A stretch of 64,000 nucleotides of DNA from Chitinophaga pinensis (GCA_945860865.1 CAMARW010000001.1:400294-464293), one strand, 5' to 3'; positions 51,700 through 61,731 are shown, counted from the first letter of the stretch. The notes: generated from the sequence alone by a model not told the origin. Made by a program: numbers and translations.

Positions 51700-52055
51700 T
51701 AATCAGTTATTCCTGCTTCTTTTTTGACTTTTTTACTCAGGTTATTACAAACTAATTGATACGAATTATCTATTAAGTCTATGATTAATGCATGTGGCAC
51801 ATCTGCATTAAAGCTTACGGTATTCCAATGATTTTTATCCATATGAAATCCTGGTATAATTCCTGTGTAATTGGCTCTTAATTCTACTGATTTCTCTGGA
51901 TTGCATTTTAGGTTACAGGTATTGGGTTGAGCAATACTTATTAAACAAAACATTTTACCGGCAACCTTAAAAACTAAGGTATCATTATCAAATGGAAAAT
52001 GCTCACTTACTGCTTGTTTTGAAAGGCAGTATTCGCGAAGTTCTTCAATGTTCAT
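51696..52055 (-). CDS. MmcQ/YjbR family protein
   Basis: EHFPFDNDTLVFKVAGKMFCL, MDKNHWNTV. Confidence 0.88.
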   Translation of the reverse strand: MNIEELREYCLSKQAVSEHFPFDNDTLVFKVAGKMFCLISIAQPNTCNLKCNPEKSVELRANYTGIIPGFHMDKNHWNTVSFNADVPHALIIDLIDNSYQLVCNNLSKKVKKEAGITDY

Positions 52056-52667
52056 TTACAGCAAGCTGTAAAGTTTTAAACCTACTTGTAAGGTAACCAT
52101 CTTATTTTGAAGGGTAGGGGCAATTCCTTGATAACTAAAAGCTGATCCCATGTCGCTGGTATTAAAGTCATATTTTAAATCTACACGTAACTTCAAGATA
52201 TCTAAGCCTGCTCCCACTTGAAAGCCAGTAGTGCGATCTTTCAAATTTTCTAATTTGAAATCTTTGTTATCAGGAATATCTGTAATTTGTTTCAATAAAA
52301 ACTGGAAGTTTGGTCCAGCATACAAACGAAATGTTTTTAAAACTCTCCAGCCCACTAAAACGGGAACATCCATGTAGTTTGCGGTATGACTGAATGCTTG
52401 CAATCCTGCGATGTCTATTTTAAAATTACTACCTCTTCTATTAAACACAGCTTCTGGCTGAAGGTACAAACCAAATGGTGTGCTTAGTCTTAAATAGGCC
52501 CCAATATTTACAGTGGTATTTGCTTCTACTTTAGCAGATAAATTTTGAAGCTCTTTTAGATCAATTTTGTCTCTATTTAATCCAGCTTTTATTCCTATTT
52601 CGAGGTTTTGTGCTTTAGCAGTAAAAAGAGTGGAAATTAGACAAAGGGTTGTAATAAATTTTTTCAT
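52056..52667 (-). CDS. Porin-family outer-membrane beta-barrel protein
   Basis: Signal peptide; LEIGIKAGLNRDKI; alternating beta pattern. Confidence 0.75.
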   Translation of the reverse strand: MKKFITTLCLISTLFTAKAQNLEIGIKAGLNRDKIDLKELQNLSAKVEANTTVNIGAYLRLSTPFGLYLQPEAVFNRRGSNFKIDIAGLQAFSHTANYMDVPVLVGWRVLKTFRLYAGPNFQFLLKQITDIPDNKDFKLENLKDRTTGFQVGAGLDILKLRVDLKYDFNTSDMGSAFSYQGIAPTLQNKMVTLQVGLKLYSLL

Positions 52668-52711
52668 GGTTTGGGTATTTATTATGCACCAAAGTTACTG
52701 AAATTTTTGGC

Positions 52712-52746
52712 AAAAAAAATCTGGCCTACTTGGCCAGATTTTTTTT
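52712..52746 (-). terminator. Terminator downstream of the M49 peptidase gene
   Basis: AAAAAAAATCTGGCC-TACTT-GGCCAGATTTTTTTT perfect stem. Confidence 0.9.
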
Positions 52747-52749
52747 GAA

Positions 52750-54807
52750 TTAATTTTTAATGGGTAAAAAGCTATACTTTTTACTGCGTTCTAATTGGTC
52801 TTGCAACCAGTTGTTTGGATAGCTAACTTTTACATCCACTATCTTATTATCTTTCATTACTGGAGTAAGCACAGGTTGCACAAATCCTTTGTAGGCAGCC
52901 ACGTTTAGCTTTTCGAAGCGTTCTTTTACTTCTTTTAAAAGAGCTTGGTCTACTTTAACGCCATAGTTTTCTACCAAGGCCTGACCCGCTTTAAAATCTC
53001 CTTCCGATTTTATGCGTTGTATTTCGCGCAGAAGTTCGCCAAATAACTCTCTTAACCTTTCGTAGTTATTTACTTTTACGTAGGTTTTACCGTTTTCTTT
53101 AAAGAAGCTAATTACGTTTTCGCTCTTACCTTTTTCATAAGCCCACATAGCATTTAGCTGGCGGTTACGCATGTGTGCTTCTTCTAAGTTTTCGCCCAAG
53201 TTTAAGCGGGTTAATTGGGTAATTAACCCGTTACGTATATAACCATCATATTCTGTTTTGCCCACTTCTAAACTGGGCATAATTCCCATCTCTACTGGTT
53301 TAGGGTCGTAAACATAATATAAAGCAACTAAATCTGCGCGGGCTTCTTCTAGTGTACTTGCGTAGTTTTTAAGTGTTTGGTCGGGGTCGCCAATACCTTG
53401 GTTTATAATGCCAGAGGCGTGCCCAATTACTTCGTGCATATCGGTGTGTAAATCGGCCGCCAAAGCGCCGTATTTGGTATTGCGTTCTATCTCTTCTGCC
53501 GAGTTACAAAACTCTTTCATCATGGGGCTCTTAGCACCTACAATATTGTATGCGTGTACAATGTTTCCTAACGATACAGATTTAGAGCCATGCTCTTGTC
53601 TGATCCAATTTGCGTTGGGTAAGTTAATACCAATGGGAGTGCTTGGCGAGCTGGCGCCGGCTTCTTGTATAACGGTAATTACTTTGGCCGTAATACCTTT
53701 TACACTGGCTTTTTTGTGCTCCGGTAAAATGGGAGAATTGTCTTCAAACCATTGGGCTTCTTTGGCAATGGCAGCAATGCGTTTGGTTGCTTCCATGTCT
53801 TTTAAACTTACCACCGATTCAAAAGATGCGCGCTTGCCAATTGCATCATCATATACTTCTATAAATCCGTTTACCACATCTAGTCTACTTTCGGTATCGT
53901 TTACCCAAGCAATATTGTATTCGTCCCAAATTTTTAAATCGCCGGTTTTGTAGTACTGAACTAATAATTCTAATGCTTTTTTCTGCTTATCGTTTTCTGC
54001 AACTGATACAGCTTTTTCAAGCCAAAATACTATTTTTTCTATCGCAGCCCCATACATGCCACCCACTTTCCAAACCTGCTCTTTAAGCACGCCATCTACT
54101 TTTACCATTTTGCTGTTCAAGCCCCAAGAAATTGGTTTTCTATCTGTGGTATCTATTCTTGTGGCATAATAAGCCTCTACTTCTTTAGCCGTAACACCCT
54201 CATAAAAATTATTTGCCGATGCCGCTATATTGTCAATATCAGAAGCTAGGTTAACCAATTTTGCATCAAAATTTGGGTCGAACCAAACCTGTTGCATATT
54301 ACCTATAAACTGTTCCACCGTTTGATTGTTTAGCGGTAGGAGTGTTGCATCAGATGATTTGATTAGTTGGTTAAAGTAGGCTGGACTGCAGGCTGGCACA
54401 AACTTAATATTTGAGTAGTGGTGGTGAATGCCATTAGAAAAAAACACTCGCTTGGCATAGGTTTCAAATTGCAACCATTCTTCTCCGCTGCGCTCGCCTG
54501 TATAGCTATTTAAAATAGCTTCTAGGGTTTTTCTGATGCTTAAATTGTGTTTGTATTTTTGGTCGTAATAAATATCTCTACCGCAATTGGCTGCTTCAGA
54601 AAGGTAGTAGGCCAATTCTTTTTGTTGTGGCGTTAGATCTTCAAATCCTGGTATTTGATAGCGTAAAATTTGTAAGTCGGCAAAGTTATCACAGTTTACT
54701 TCAAATTCAGTTTTGTTAACATCAGCTGTTTTGTTATCGCTGTGGCAGGCAGTTAAACTAAGCACTGCGCCCATTGTACCGTAAGTAATCATTTTTCTAA
54801 TATTCAT
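52750..54807 (-). CDS. Dipeptidyl-peptidase III-like (M49) lipoprotein/exported peptidase
   Basis: HEVIGHASG (HExxGH-type) and EEARADLVALYY; lipobox-like LSLTACHSD. Confidence 0.87.
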   Translation of the reverse strand: MNIRKMITYGTMGAVLSLTACHSDNKTADVNKTEFEVNCDNFADLQILRYQIPGFEDLTPQQKELAYYLSEAANCGRDIYYDQKYKHNLSIRKTLEAILNSYTGERSGEEWLQFETYAKRVFFSNGIHHHYSNIKFVPACSPAYFNQLIKSSDATLLPLNNQTVEQFIGNMQQVWFDPNFDAKLVNLASDIDNIAASANNFYEGVTAKEVEAYYATRIDTTDRKPISWGLNSKMVKVDGVLKEQVWKVGGMYGAAIEKIVFWLEKAVSVAENDKQKKALELLVQYYKTGDLKIWDEYNIAWVNDTESRLDVVNGFIEVYDDAIGKRASFESVVSLKDMEATKRIAAIAKEAQWFEDNSPILPEHKKASVKGITAKVITVIQEAGASSPSTPIGINLPNANWIRQEHGSKSVSLGNIVHAYNIVGAKSPMMKEFCNSAEEIERNTKYGALAADLHTDMHEVIGHASGIINQGIGDPDQTLKNYASTLEEARADLVALYYVYDPKPVEMGIMPSLEVGKTEYDGYIRNGLITQLTRLNLGENLEEAHMRNRQLNAMWAYEKGKSENVISFFKENGKTYVKVNNYERLRELFGELLREIQRIKSEGDFKAGQALVENYGVKVDQALLKEVKERFEKLNVAAYKGFVQPVLTPVMKDNKIVDVKVSYPNNWLQDQLERSKKYSFLPIKN

Positions 54808-54929
54808 TCTATATTGTTTTTAACTAAACAAATATATTGATTCAAACTTGTGAAACAATTGGGTAATTATTTCTGTAAAAAATAATTAAATTGAAGCGCA
54901 AAAATTAGTCATAGAAACTATAACTTTTC

Positions 54930-55766
54930 ATGTTTAAAAATAGAAAATTAATCATTGCTACCAAGCACCAAAAAGAAAAAGTAATAGCACCTTATTTAGA
55001 AAAAGAATTGGGTATAGTTTGTTTAGTAGACCCCCATTTTGATACAGATGTTTTTGGCACCTTTTCTGGCGAAATAGCCCGTGCGCATAGTCCGATAGAA
55101 ACACTTAGGCAAAAATGCTTAACGGCCATGCAGGCTAATCAATGTGATTTAGGTGTAGCTAGTGAAGGCTCTTTCGGGCCGCACCCAAGTATTCCTTTTG
55201 TAACAGCGGATGATGAGCTATTAATTTTTATTGATTTGCGGCATAACATAGAGCTAGTGGTAAGAGAGCTTAGTTTGGCTACAAATTTCAATGCTCAAAC
55301 CGTTCATTCTTATGATGAGTTGTGTAAATTTGCTCAGCAGGCCCAATTTCCTTCACATGGTTTAATTTTGCGCCCAGCCCCAAATGCGGCCTCAGATATT
55401 TACAAAGGAATTACAGATAACAATACCTTAATAAATACCTACACTAAATTGGCTCAAGCACATGGTTCTGTATATGTAGAAACAGATATGCGTGCCCAGT
55501 TTAACCCAAGCAGAATGGAGGTAATTGAACAGGCTACTAAAAAATTAGTTGCGCAACTTTTGGTTCATTGTCCGCATTGCCAGTTACCCGGCTTTGCTAT
55601 TAATGAGCGAATATTAGGTTTGCCATGCGAACTTTGCAAATTGCCTACAGCATCTGTGTTAGGCTATATTTATAAATGCAAACATTGCAACTATGAGCAA
55701 GTGGCCAATTACCCTAATAAAAAGGAATTTGAAGACCCAACCTATTGCAACTTTTGTAATCCTTAA
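54930..55766 (+). CDS. DUF6671-like protein with C-terminal zinc-ribbon cysteines
   Basis: ATKHQKEKVIAPYL...CPHCQLPGF...CELCK...CKHCN...CNFC. Confidence 0.7.
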   Translation: MFKNRKLIIATKHQKEKVIAPYLEKELGIVCLVDPHFDTDVFGTFSGEIARAHSPIETLRQKCLTAMQANQCDLGVASEGSFGPHPSIPFVTADDELLIFIDLRHNIELVVRELSLATNFNAQTVHSYDELCKFAQQAQFPSHGLILRPAPNAASDIYKGITDNNTLINTYTKLAQAHGSVYVETDMRAQFNPSRMEVIEQATKKLVAQLLVHCPHCQLPGFAINERILGLPCELCKLPTASVLGYIYKCKHCNYEQVANYPNKKEFEDPTYCNFCNP

Positions 55767-55783
55767 AGTGTTTCTTTTTATAC

Positions 55784-56551
55784 TCAGAATCCTTCAAAAA
55801 TACCTAAACCAAAAAGAGCAAAATCGTATTTAACGGGGTCTTTCGGGTCTAGTTTTCTTAGCACCAAATCTAGCTCTTGCACCGCTTTGGCATCGTTTTG
55901 TTTTCTGTGCAGCAAGCCTAATTTGCGGGCTATATTGCCTGAGTGCACATCTAGTGGAATGCTGAGTTGCGCGGGAGATAGTTGAGCGTTCCAAATGCCC
56001 AGATCTACACCGCATTTATCTTTTCTAACATACCAGCGCAGCATCATATTTATTCTTTTGGCGGCTGAACCCTTTGCTGGGTCTGAAATGTGTTTTTCTG
56101 TTCGGTTAGGGTGCGGTATTTCGAAAAAATTGGCTTTAAATTTAGAGATTGCTTCTTGCAAGTTCTGGGGTTCTGCATGTTTAATAAATAAGGCTTCCAT
56201 GCCATTGTGCTTGGAGTAAATGTGGCGTAAACCTTTTAGAAAGAATATTAAATCTGTGCCATTAAAGGTGCGGTGCACAAATGTTTGCAGTTTTATTAAA
56301 TCTTTTTCACGAAAGCTTTGCACAAAATCGTAGGGAGATTCACCCAAATAGTCGAGCATTTTATGCCCGTTTTGCACAATTATCTTGCGGTTTCCCCAAG
56401 CAATAGTTGCGGCTAAAAAGCCTGCAATTTCTATGTCTTCTTTGCGCACAAAACGATGCGGAATACTAATTGGATCGGGCTCAATAAATTGGCTATTATT
56501 GTATTGATATACTTTTTCTTCTAAGAATAATTTAATTTCTTGATTTACCAC
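55784..56551 (-). CDS. TIGR02757/DUF2400 family protein
   Basis: IPHRFVRKEDIEIAGFLAATIAWGNRKIIV...DVHSGNIARKLGLL. Confidence 0.88.
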   Translation of the reverse strand: MVNQEIKLFLEEKVYQYNNSQFIEPDPISIPHRFVRKEDIEIAGFLAATIAWGNRKIIVQNGHKMLDYLGESPYDFVQSFREKDLIKLQTFVHRTFNGTDLIFFLKGLRHIYSKHNGMEALFIKHAEPQNLQEAISKFKANFFEIPHPNRTEKHISDPAKGSAAKRINMMLRWYVRKDKCGVDLGIWNAQLSPAQLSIPLDVHSGNIARKLGLLHRKQNDAKAVQELDLVLRKLDPKDPVKYDFALFGLGIFEGF

Positions 56552-56553
56552 CC

Positions 56554-56799
56554 TTACAACATTTTATAAATTTCTTTGGCCTTGTTTATCACATGTAGGA
56601 ATAAAAAAGCTGGCCAAATGAGGGCACTTTGGTTGTTATAGCTAATGGCAATAATGGTGGCTAAAACAGCCAAGAAAAAGGTTGCTACAATTACATAAAT
56701 TAATTGAAACTTAAGGTTGCCTGTTTTAATAAAAGATAGAATGCCAAAAACGAGCAGCATTAAAATAGAAAAGATAGCCACAAAATATACAATGTTCAT
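56554..56799 (-). CDS. Small integral membrane protein
   Basis: MNIVYFVAIFSILMLLV..., hydrophobic helices; start moved to the internal Met. Confidence 0.55.
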   Translation of the reverse strand: MNIVYFVAIFSILMLLVFGILSFIKTGNLKFQLIYVIVATFFLAVLATIIAISYNNQSALIWPAFLFLHVINKAKEIYKML

Positions 56800-56903
56800 T
56801 GGTTTTAATTTGTTATTGGTTGGTTTTTGTTGTGCGAACAAAGTTAAAAATTTGCAAAGTTTTCATTTAATTAAATAATTTGTGCCTGAAATAAAACGAA
56901 AGC

Positions 56904-58364
56904 ATGAATTACACCATACATATAGCTAATGCCACAGACCATTTTGTGGGCCTTACGGCACAAATAGAAACCCTAGGCGCCCCCTTGCTACAACTACAAT
57001 TGCCTGCATGGCGCCCGGGAAGGTATGAGTTAAGTAATTTTGCAAAAAACATTCGCAAGCTAAACATTACAGATAGCAAAGGTGTTCCCTTGGAATTTAA
57101 TAAAATTAGCAAAGACTGTTGGGAGGTAAACTGTTTGAACCAAACAGAAATAGTGCTTAGGTATGAATATTATGCCAACCAACCCGATGCAGGCGCTTGT
57201 TTTGTTAGTGAGCATTTACTTTATGTAAATCCGGTACATTGTTTTATGTATGCAGTTGGCAGGGAAGCGGAAAGCTTTTCTGTTCAATTAGATGTGCCCA
57301 TGCACTGGCAAATTGCTTGTCAGTTACCTGCTAAAAATCATAAACTACAAGCCCAAAATTTCGACCAGCTCGCGGATAGTCCATTTTTTGCCTCTCCAAA
57401 CTTGGTTCACCATTCTTTTCTGTTGAACCAAACTACTATTCATTTTTGGTTTGAAGGTGGTGTGGTAGCAGATATTGCTTTGTTGGCAGAGCAAACACGC
57501 AAATATGCCTTGGTTCAGACCGAAATATTTGGCGAGTTGCCCTTAGCGCATTACCACTTTTTGTACCTGTTGCTACCCAATACCTATAGGCACGGCGTAG
57601 AGCATGCAGATTCTACAGTGATAGCCATGGGGCCGGCAGCGGCCATCAACGAGCCAGCGTTTTACAATGATTTTTTAGCTATTAGTTCGCACGAATTGTT
57701 TCATTTATGGAATATAAAACGGATGCGTCCGGCTGAGATGTTGCCTTATGATTTTACCAAAGAAAATTACTCGCGCTTGGGTTATATTTATGAAGGCATT
57801 ACCACCTATTATGGCGATCTTACCTTATTACGCAGCGGAGTATGGGATTTTGAAACATACGCCAAAAGTTTGGCGGGCGATTTAGAGCGGCATTACAATA
57901 ACCTAGGAAGGTTTAATTATTCGCTAACAGCGTCTAGTTTTGATACTTGGTTGGATGGATATGTGGCCGGGGTAAAAGGGAGAAAAGTATCCATTTATAT
58001 AGAGGGTTTAATTGCTGCATGGGTAGCAGATATAGCAATTTTGGTTCGAACCAATGGTGCCAGCCGTTTGGATGATGTTTTGAGGAGAATGTATCAGGAT
58101 TCTTATCAATTGGGGCTTGGATATTCACAGGAAATATATAAAAATCTGCTTGAAAGTGTTAGTGGGGTTAATTTTGATTCCTATTTTGAAGAAATTATTG
58201 AAGGTGCTGGACACTGGGAAAAGTATATTCAGAAAACATTAGAACATATTGGATTAGAACTGATTATACGCGAGAAAGAAGATGGGATTTTAAGTTGTGA
58301 AATAAAGAAAAAGCAGGAAATTAACGAATTGCAAAATTCGCTTTTTGAATATTGGATAAAATAG
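56904..58364 (+). CDS. M61-family metallopeptidase
   Basis: SSHELFHLWNIKRMRP (HExxH) and N-terminal M61 fold residues. Confidence 0.88.
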   Translation: MNYTIHIANATDHFVGLTAQIETLGAPLLQLQLPAWRPGRYELSNFAKNIRKLNITDSKGVPLEFNKISKDCWEVNCLNQTEIVLRYEYYANQPDAGACFVSEHLLYVNPVHCFMYAVGREAESFSVQLDVPMHWQIACQLPAKNHKLQAQNFDQLADSPFFASPNLVHHSFLLNQTTIHFWFEGGVVADIALLAEQTRKYALVQTEIFGELPLAHYHFLYLLLPNTYRHGVEHADSTVIAMGPAAAINEPAFYNDFLAISSHELFHLWNIKRMRPAEMLPYDFTKENYSRLGYIYEGITTYYGDLTLLRSGVWDFETYAKSLAGDLERHYNNLGRFNYSLTASSFDTWLDGYVAGVKGRKVSIYIEGLIAAWVADIAILVRTNGASRLDDVLRRMYQDSYQLGLGYSQEIYKNLLESVSGVNFDSYFEEIIEGAGHWEKYIQKTLEHIGLELIIREKEDGILSCEIKKKQEINELQNSLFEYWIK

Positions 58365-58403
58365 CCTTACTTTGGTTAAAATGAATTATCCAATTATTTT
58401 TAT

Positions 58404-59114
58404 ATGCAAAAAATACATTTAGATTGTAATAATTGCGATTCTAAAGCAGTGTCGTTTTTAACTTATTGTACTAACGAAGAGTCTGAGATGGTAATGGCTG
58501 CTAAATCATGCGGTCATTATAAAAAAGGCCAGTCTATTTTTAATGAAGATAATATTCCATTAGGTATATATTGTTTGAGTAAAGGGGCAATTAAACTTAC
58601 CCGATCTAATAAAGATGGGAAAGAGCAAATTATTAGGTTTGCAAGAGAAGGTGAATTTTTAGGATACCGAGCATTAATTGCAGATGAGCGGCTTGTTGCT
58701 ACCGCAACTTGCATTGAAGACACTATTTGTTGTTTTATACCTAAAAATGTTTTTCTAGCATTGCTCGAAAAGAATTCGCAAATAAATAAATACATGCTAA
58801 AATCTCTTTGTCACGATTTGGGTATTGCCGATGAGCGCATTCAAAGTTTGGCTCAAAAAAGCGTAAGAGAAAGATTAGCCGAAACATTGTTATTCTTACA
58901 AATAACATTTCAAGACGAAAATACTTTAGATGAAAGTTTAATATCTGTTACTTTACCCAGAGAAGATATTGCCAATATTGTTGGAACCGCTACCGAAACT
59001 GTGATTCGATTATTATCTGAGTTTAAAGCGGATAAATTAATAGACATGGAGGGTAAAAAAATTAGAATACTCAATAAAACTGGTTTAGAGCGTATTTCGC
59101 ATGCTTCTGTTTAA
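58404..59114 (+). CDS. Crp/Fnr family transcriptional regulator
   Basis: cNMP-binding-like fold and C-terminal HTH LPREDIANIVGTATETVIRLLSEF; N-terminal CNNC. Confidence 0.92.
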   Translation: MQKIHLDCNNCDSKAVSFLTYCTNEESEMVMAAKSCGHYKKGQSIFNEDNIPLGIYCLSKGAIKLTRSNKDGKEQIIRFAREGEFLGYRALIADERLVATATCIEDTICCFIPKNVFLALLEKNSQINKYMLKSLCHDLGIADERIQSLAQKSVRERLAETLLFLQITFQDENTLDESLISVTLPREDIANIVGTATETVIRLLSEFKADKLIDMEGKKIRILNKTGLERISHASV

Positions 59115-59130
59115 ACTTTAAAACACTTTC

Positions 59131-59166
59131 ATGATATTTATCATGGCTAGTTTTGATATTGGTCAT
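59131..59166. promoter_or_regulatory. Two candidate FNR-like boxes
   Basis: ATGAT-ATTT-ATCAT (59131-59144) and TTGAT-ATTG-GTCAT (59153-59166), compared with the FNR consensus TTGAT-N4-ATCAA. Confidence 0.55.
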
Positions 59167-59301
59167 GTTTTACCATTTTTCTTCTATCTACTATTGAGGG
59201 CGCATAATTAAGGGTTGGTAGAAACCGGCTTTTTAACTTATTATTTTGTTAAAAATATCAGACAAATGGCTCATGCTATTTTTTGGATAAACAAATAGCC
59301 C

Positions 59302-61731
59302 ATGAAAGTTTTAGAAAAAAACATCCAAACAGCTTGTTTTCATTGTGGTGATAACATTAATGGTAAAGCCCTTTTATTTAATCAAAAATCTTTTTGCTGT
59401 GTAGGCTGCCAAGGGGTTTATAACTTACTCTCACAGCATAATTTATGTGATTATTATAGTTTAGAATCTTCACCCGGTTTAAGTCAGAAAAACCCAGTAT
59501 CTAAAGTAAAGTTTAGTTATTTAGAGGAAGAAGAAATTCAGAAACAGCTTATTCAATACCGCAACGAGCATACATCTCGCATTAGCTTTTATATGCCAAC
59601 TATGCATTGCAGCAGTTGTATTTGGTTGTTAGAAAGTTTATATAAAATAGAGCCAGGTATTATCCACTCGCGGGCAGATTTTTTGAAAAAGCAAGTGAGT
59701 ATAAGCTTTAATCACGGTATTTTAAGTTTAAGGCAACTGGTTGAGTTGTTGAGTTCATTAGGGTATGAGCCATCCTTAAGCATGCATGATTTAAGCAAGA
59801 AAAAAGAGCAGTACACTAACCGTCGTTTGCTCTATCAAATGGGGGTTGCAGGCTTTGCATTTGGCAACATTATGCTCATTAGTTTTCCAGAGTATTTTGG
59901 TCTAGATAGTTTTTCGCGCCAGTCTTTCTCGCGTTTGTTTGGGTATTTAAATCTGGTTTTGGCCATTCCAGTTTTTTTGTATGCTTCTCAAGATTATTTT
60001 ATTTCTGCTTACAAAAGCATTAAAAGAGGCATTATAAATATAGATTTTCCGCTGGCATTAGGCATATTGGTTATGTTTTTTAGAAGCTCCTACGAAGTAA
60101 TTTCTCAAACAGGAATTGGTTTTTTTGATACTTTGTCGGGTCTAGTTTTCTTTTTATTATTGGGTAAATGGGTACAACAAAGAACCATAGACACACTTTC
60201 ATTTGAACGCGATTACACATCTTATTTCCCAGTTGCTGTTTCTGTTTTAACGGGTGATTTTGAGCGCACAGTGCCCGTAACCCAACTCAAAATTGGCGAT
60301 CGAATTTTAATTAGAAATAATGAGATTATTCCGGCAGATGCTATTTTACTTAAAGGTACCGCACAGATAGATTTTAGCTTTGTTACAGGCGAAAATAATC
60401 TGATTTCTAAGGTTTTTGGAGAGGTGATTTATGCAGGAGGCCGACAAGTAGGGGGATCGTTGGAGTTAGAAGTTTCTAAAAGTGTTTCGCAAAGTTACCT
60501 CACACAACTCTGGAACAGTGATCATTTTTCTAAGCAGACAGAGAGTAAAATTCAATCATTTCAAACCATCGTAAGTAAATATTTTACAATTACTTTATTG
60601 ATTTTAGCGCTGGGTTCAGCCCTTTTTTGGCTTTGGTTTGATCCTAGTAAGAGTATGGCTGCTTTTACATCTGTTTTAATTATCGCTTGCCCCTGTGCAT
60701 TGGCACTTTCTTCACCTTTTGCACTTGGCAATGCGATGCGAATGCTGGGAAGGGCTAAGTTTTATTTGAAATCGCCTGGAGTGATAGAAAAAATGGCTAA
60801 AATAAATCATTTAGTATTCGATAAAACGGGCACCTTAACGCAAACATCAATAGCCCAAATAAATTTTGAGGGCGCCATATTGAGTAAAAATGAATCACAA
60901 AAAATTGCGGCACTTTGCCAGCATTCTGTGCATCCATTAAGTAAACAAATTCTACATTTTTTGGGGTCTTCTAATTCTTCAAGATTATTGGTAGATGATT
61001 TTGCTGAGGTACCTGGAAAAGGCCTAATGGGAAAAATTCAGGGAGTTTTAATTTTTATAGGTTCAGCCAGTTTTGTGGGTGTTAACTTGCCATCTAAAAC
61101 CAACGGTTTAAATACCCATGTTTTTGTAAAAATAGGTGAGAATTTTTTGGGTAAATTTATTTTTGCCAATACCTATAGAGCTAATTTGTCTGAGGTTTTA
61201 AATGGCTTAAGTGTGCGGCATAAGTTGAGTTTACTGAGCGGCGATAATGATTCGGAGCGCTTGCGTTTAGCAGCTTTATTCCCATTGGATGCGCAAATGT
61301 TGTTTGAGATGAGTCCGGCTGATAAAATGATGTACATACACCAACTAAAGGAAAATGGCGAGCGTGTTTGTATGATTGGGGATGGTCTTAATGATGCAGG
61401 TGCTTTGAAGGTGGCCGACATTGGAATTTCTGTTTCTGAGGATACCGCTCATTTTTCTCCAAGTAGTGATGTTATTATGGATGCTCGTTCATTTGAAAAA
61501 TTGAGCAGGATTTTTCAATATGCCAAAAATACTTTGAGCGTAATTTATGCGAGTTTTGCTATTTCACTACTCTATAATTTGGTGGGTTTAAGTTTTGCAG
61601 TTCAAGGCAAATTGTCTCCAATTATTGCTGCTGTTTTAATGCCTATTAGTAGCATTAGCGTAATCTTATTTACTACGCTTGCAACTTATTTGCTTGCTAG
61701 AAAAAACAAACTATTTAATAACTTGATATGA
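59302..61731 (+). CDS. ccoI: Heavy-metal P-type ATPase, CcoI type
   Basis: N-terminal CFHCGD...CCVGCQGVY metal-binding region, MHCSSC, CPC (ACPCALAL), DKTGTLT, GDGLNDAGAL; followed by ccoS/ccoNO. Confidence 0.93.
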   Translation: MKVLEKNIQTACFHCGDNINGKALLFNQKSFCCVGCQGVYNLLSQHNLCDYYSLESSPGLSQKNPVSKVKFSYLEEEEIQKQLIQYRNEHTSRISFYMPTMHCSSCIWLLESLYKIEPGIIHSRADFLKKQVSISFNHGILSLRQLVELLSSLGYEPSLSMHDLSKKKEQYTNRRLLYQMGVAGFAFGNIMLISFPEYFGLDSFSRQSFSRLFGYLNLVLAIPVFLYASQDYFISAYKSIKRGIINIDFPLALGILVMFFRSSYEVISQTGIGFFDTLSGLVFFLLLGKWVQQRTIDTLSFERDYTSYFPVAVSVLTGDFERTVPVTQLKIGDRILIRNNEIIPADAILLKGTAQIDFSFVTGENNLISKVFGEVIYAGGRQVGGSLELEVSKSVSQSYLTQLWNSDHFSKQTESKIQSFQTIVSKYFTITLLILALGSALFWLWFDPSKSMAAFTSVLIIACPCALALSSPFALGNAMRMLGRAKFYLKSPGVIEKMAKINHLVFDKTGTLTQTSIAQINFEGAILSKNESQKIAALCQHSVHPLSKQILHFLGSSNSSRLLVDDFAEVPGKGLMGKIQGVLIFIGSASFVGVNLPSKTNGLNTHVFVKIGENFLGKFIFANTYRANLSEVLNGLSVRHKLSLLSGDNDSERLRLAALFPLDAQMLFEMSPADKMMYIHQLKENGERVCMIGDGLNDAGALKVADIGISVSEDTAHFSPSSDVIMDARSFEKLSRIFQYAKNTLSVIYASFAISLLYNLVGLSFAVQGKLSPIIAAVLMPISSISVILFTTLATYLLARKNKLFNNLI

